This document shows, piece after piece, positions 5,988 to 6,291 of a stretch of DNA of 6,291 bases. Origin of the DNA: Candidatus Pollutiaquabacter sp. (lineage in GTDB: Bacteria > Bacteroidota > Bacteroidia > AKYH767-A > 2013-40CM-41-45); the NCBI GenBank assembly GCA_903854075.1, contig CAINVI010000251.1, positions 1-6,291 of the forward strand, in the 5' to 3' direction. The translations under genes and the position numbers were made by a program. The notes beneath the pieces were generated by a model. The model saw only the letters and a program-made list of their open reading frames with translations. It ran no database searches and was not told the DNA's origin. The first letter of the stretch is position 1; every line of letters begins with the position of its first letter.

Positions 5988-6291
5988 ATGGCCACCTCGC
6001 CGGACTCTTCCGTTTCACTTTCCGTTTCACCGGGCGCTACGTCGTCGCAGCCGAGCGTAGCGCTGACCATGTCGAGCTTTTCCAGACATATTCGCCGGCA
6101 GGAAAACAGCGCGGACACTCCTATTCAGCAGCTCCCGGCGTATGCCGATACCGTCATTTTCACAGCCACTCACGACAGTGATGTGTACTATATGTCAGAA
6201 GAGTTATCGCTCTCCGACATGCTGGCCAAGCCGGTGGTAACGAACGCTTCCACCATTAACCTCTTTGGCAGCCATAGCTTAAAGCCGCAGC
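5988..6291 (+). CDS. Unrecognised protein, N-terminal part, runs off the window
   Basis: An open frame of 101 codons from ATG 5988 to the window edge with no stop; the in-frame stop upstream is at 5940. The start is supported by an exact -7 motif 6 bases before it. The first 35 residues are rich in Ser, Thr and Pro and look disordered. The rest is soluble in character, with an acidic segment THDSDVYYMSEELSLSDML at about 62-80, and shows no signal peptide or membrane helix in the visible part. A second possible start is M28 (MSSFSRHIRRQEN, base 6069). I do not recognise the family. A membrane protein with a soluble N-terminal lead, such as the DUF4271 type of this phylum, crossed my mind, but nothing visible tests it. 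Confidence 0.6.
   Translation, partial: MATSPDSSVSLSVSPGATSSQPSVALTMSSFSRHIRRQENSADTPIQQLPAYADTVIFTATHDSDVYYMSEELSLSDMLAKPVVTNASTINLFGSHSLKPQ

Noticed and set aside
5711..6118. Minus-strand open frame of 135 codons across the end of the RskA-like gene and the next start
   Set aside because: It overlaps two plus-strand genes and the exact -7 motif at 5974, and its product shows no family pattern.

Overview
The window looks like an ordinary housekeeping and metabolic stretch of a chromosome from the phylum Bacteroidota. Three things point there. The genes have no Shine-Dalgarno sequences. Five of the starts sit just downstream of the phylum's -7 promoter motif (TAnnTTTG or its TTCG variant). 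The one regulatory-type protein has an RskA-like domain of the form common on Bacteroidota anti-sigma factors. No phage genes, insertion sequences, CRISPR arrays, rRNA or tRNA genes were seen.

Layout, left to right. Positions 30-64 hold a strong bidirectional intrinsic terminator that closes the minus-strand glutamate dehydrogenase gene (100-1524). A 96-base divergent gap separates it from a small plus-strand four-helix membrane protein of the 'phage holin family' (PF04020-like, 1621-1965). That gene converges on the minus-strand recJ (start best placed at 3776, stop at 2010). Upstream of recJ, on the same strand but with its own promoter in between, is a glutaryl-CoA dehydrogenase gene (3871-5049). 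A 325-base divergent intergenic region with two inverted repeats follows. After it come two plus-strand genes: a short membrane-anchored protein with an RskA-like C-terminal domain but no sigma-binding N-terminus (5375-5932), and an unrecognised gene that runs off the right edge (from 5988).

The genes do not form one pathway. Glutamate dehydrogenase links amino-acid nitrogen to the TCA cycle. Glutaryl-CoA dehydrogenase feeds lysine/tryptophan-type carbon towards crotonyl-CoA. RecJ serves recombination and repair. Each gene appears to be its own transcription unit. I found no convincing novel multi-gene system. The most interesting points are the animal-mitochondrion-like glutamate dehydrogenase that keeps an antenna-region insertion, the RskA-like protein without a sigma-binding domain and with a six-codon ORF overlapping its start, and the dyads in the 5050-5374 gap.
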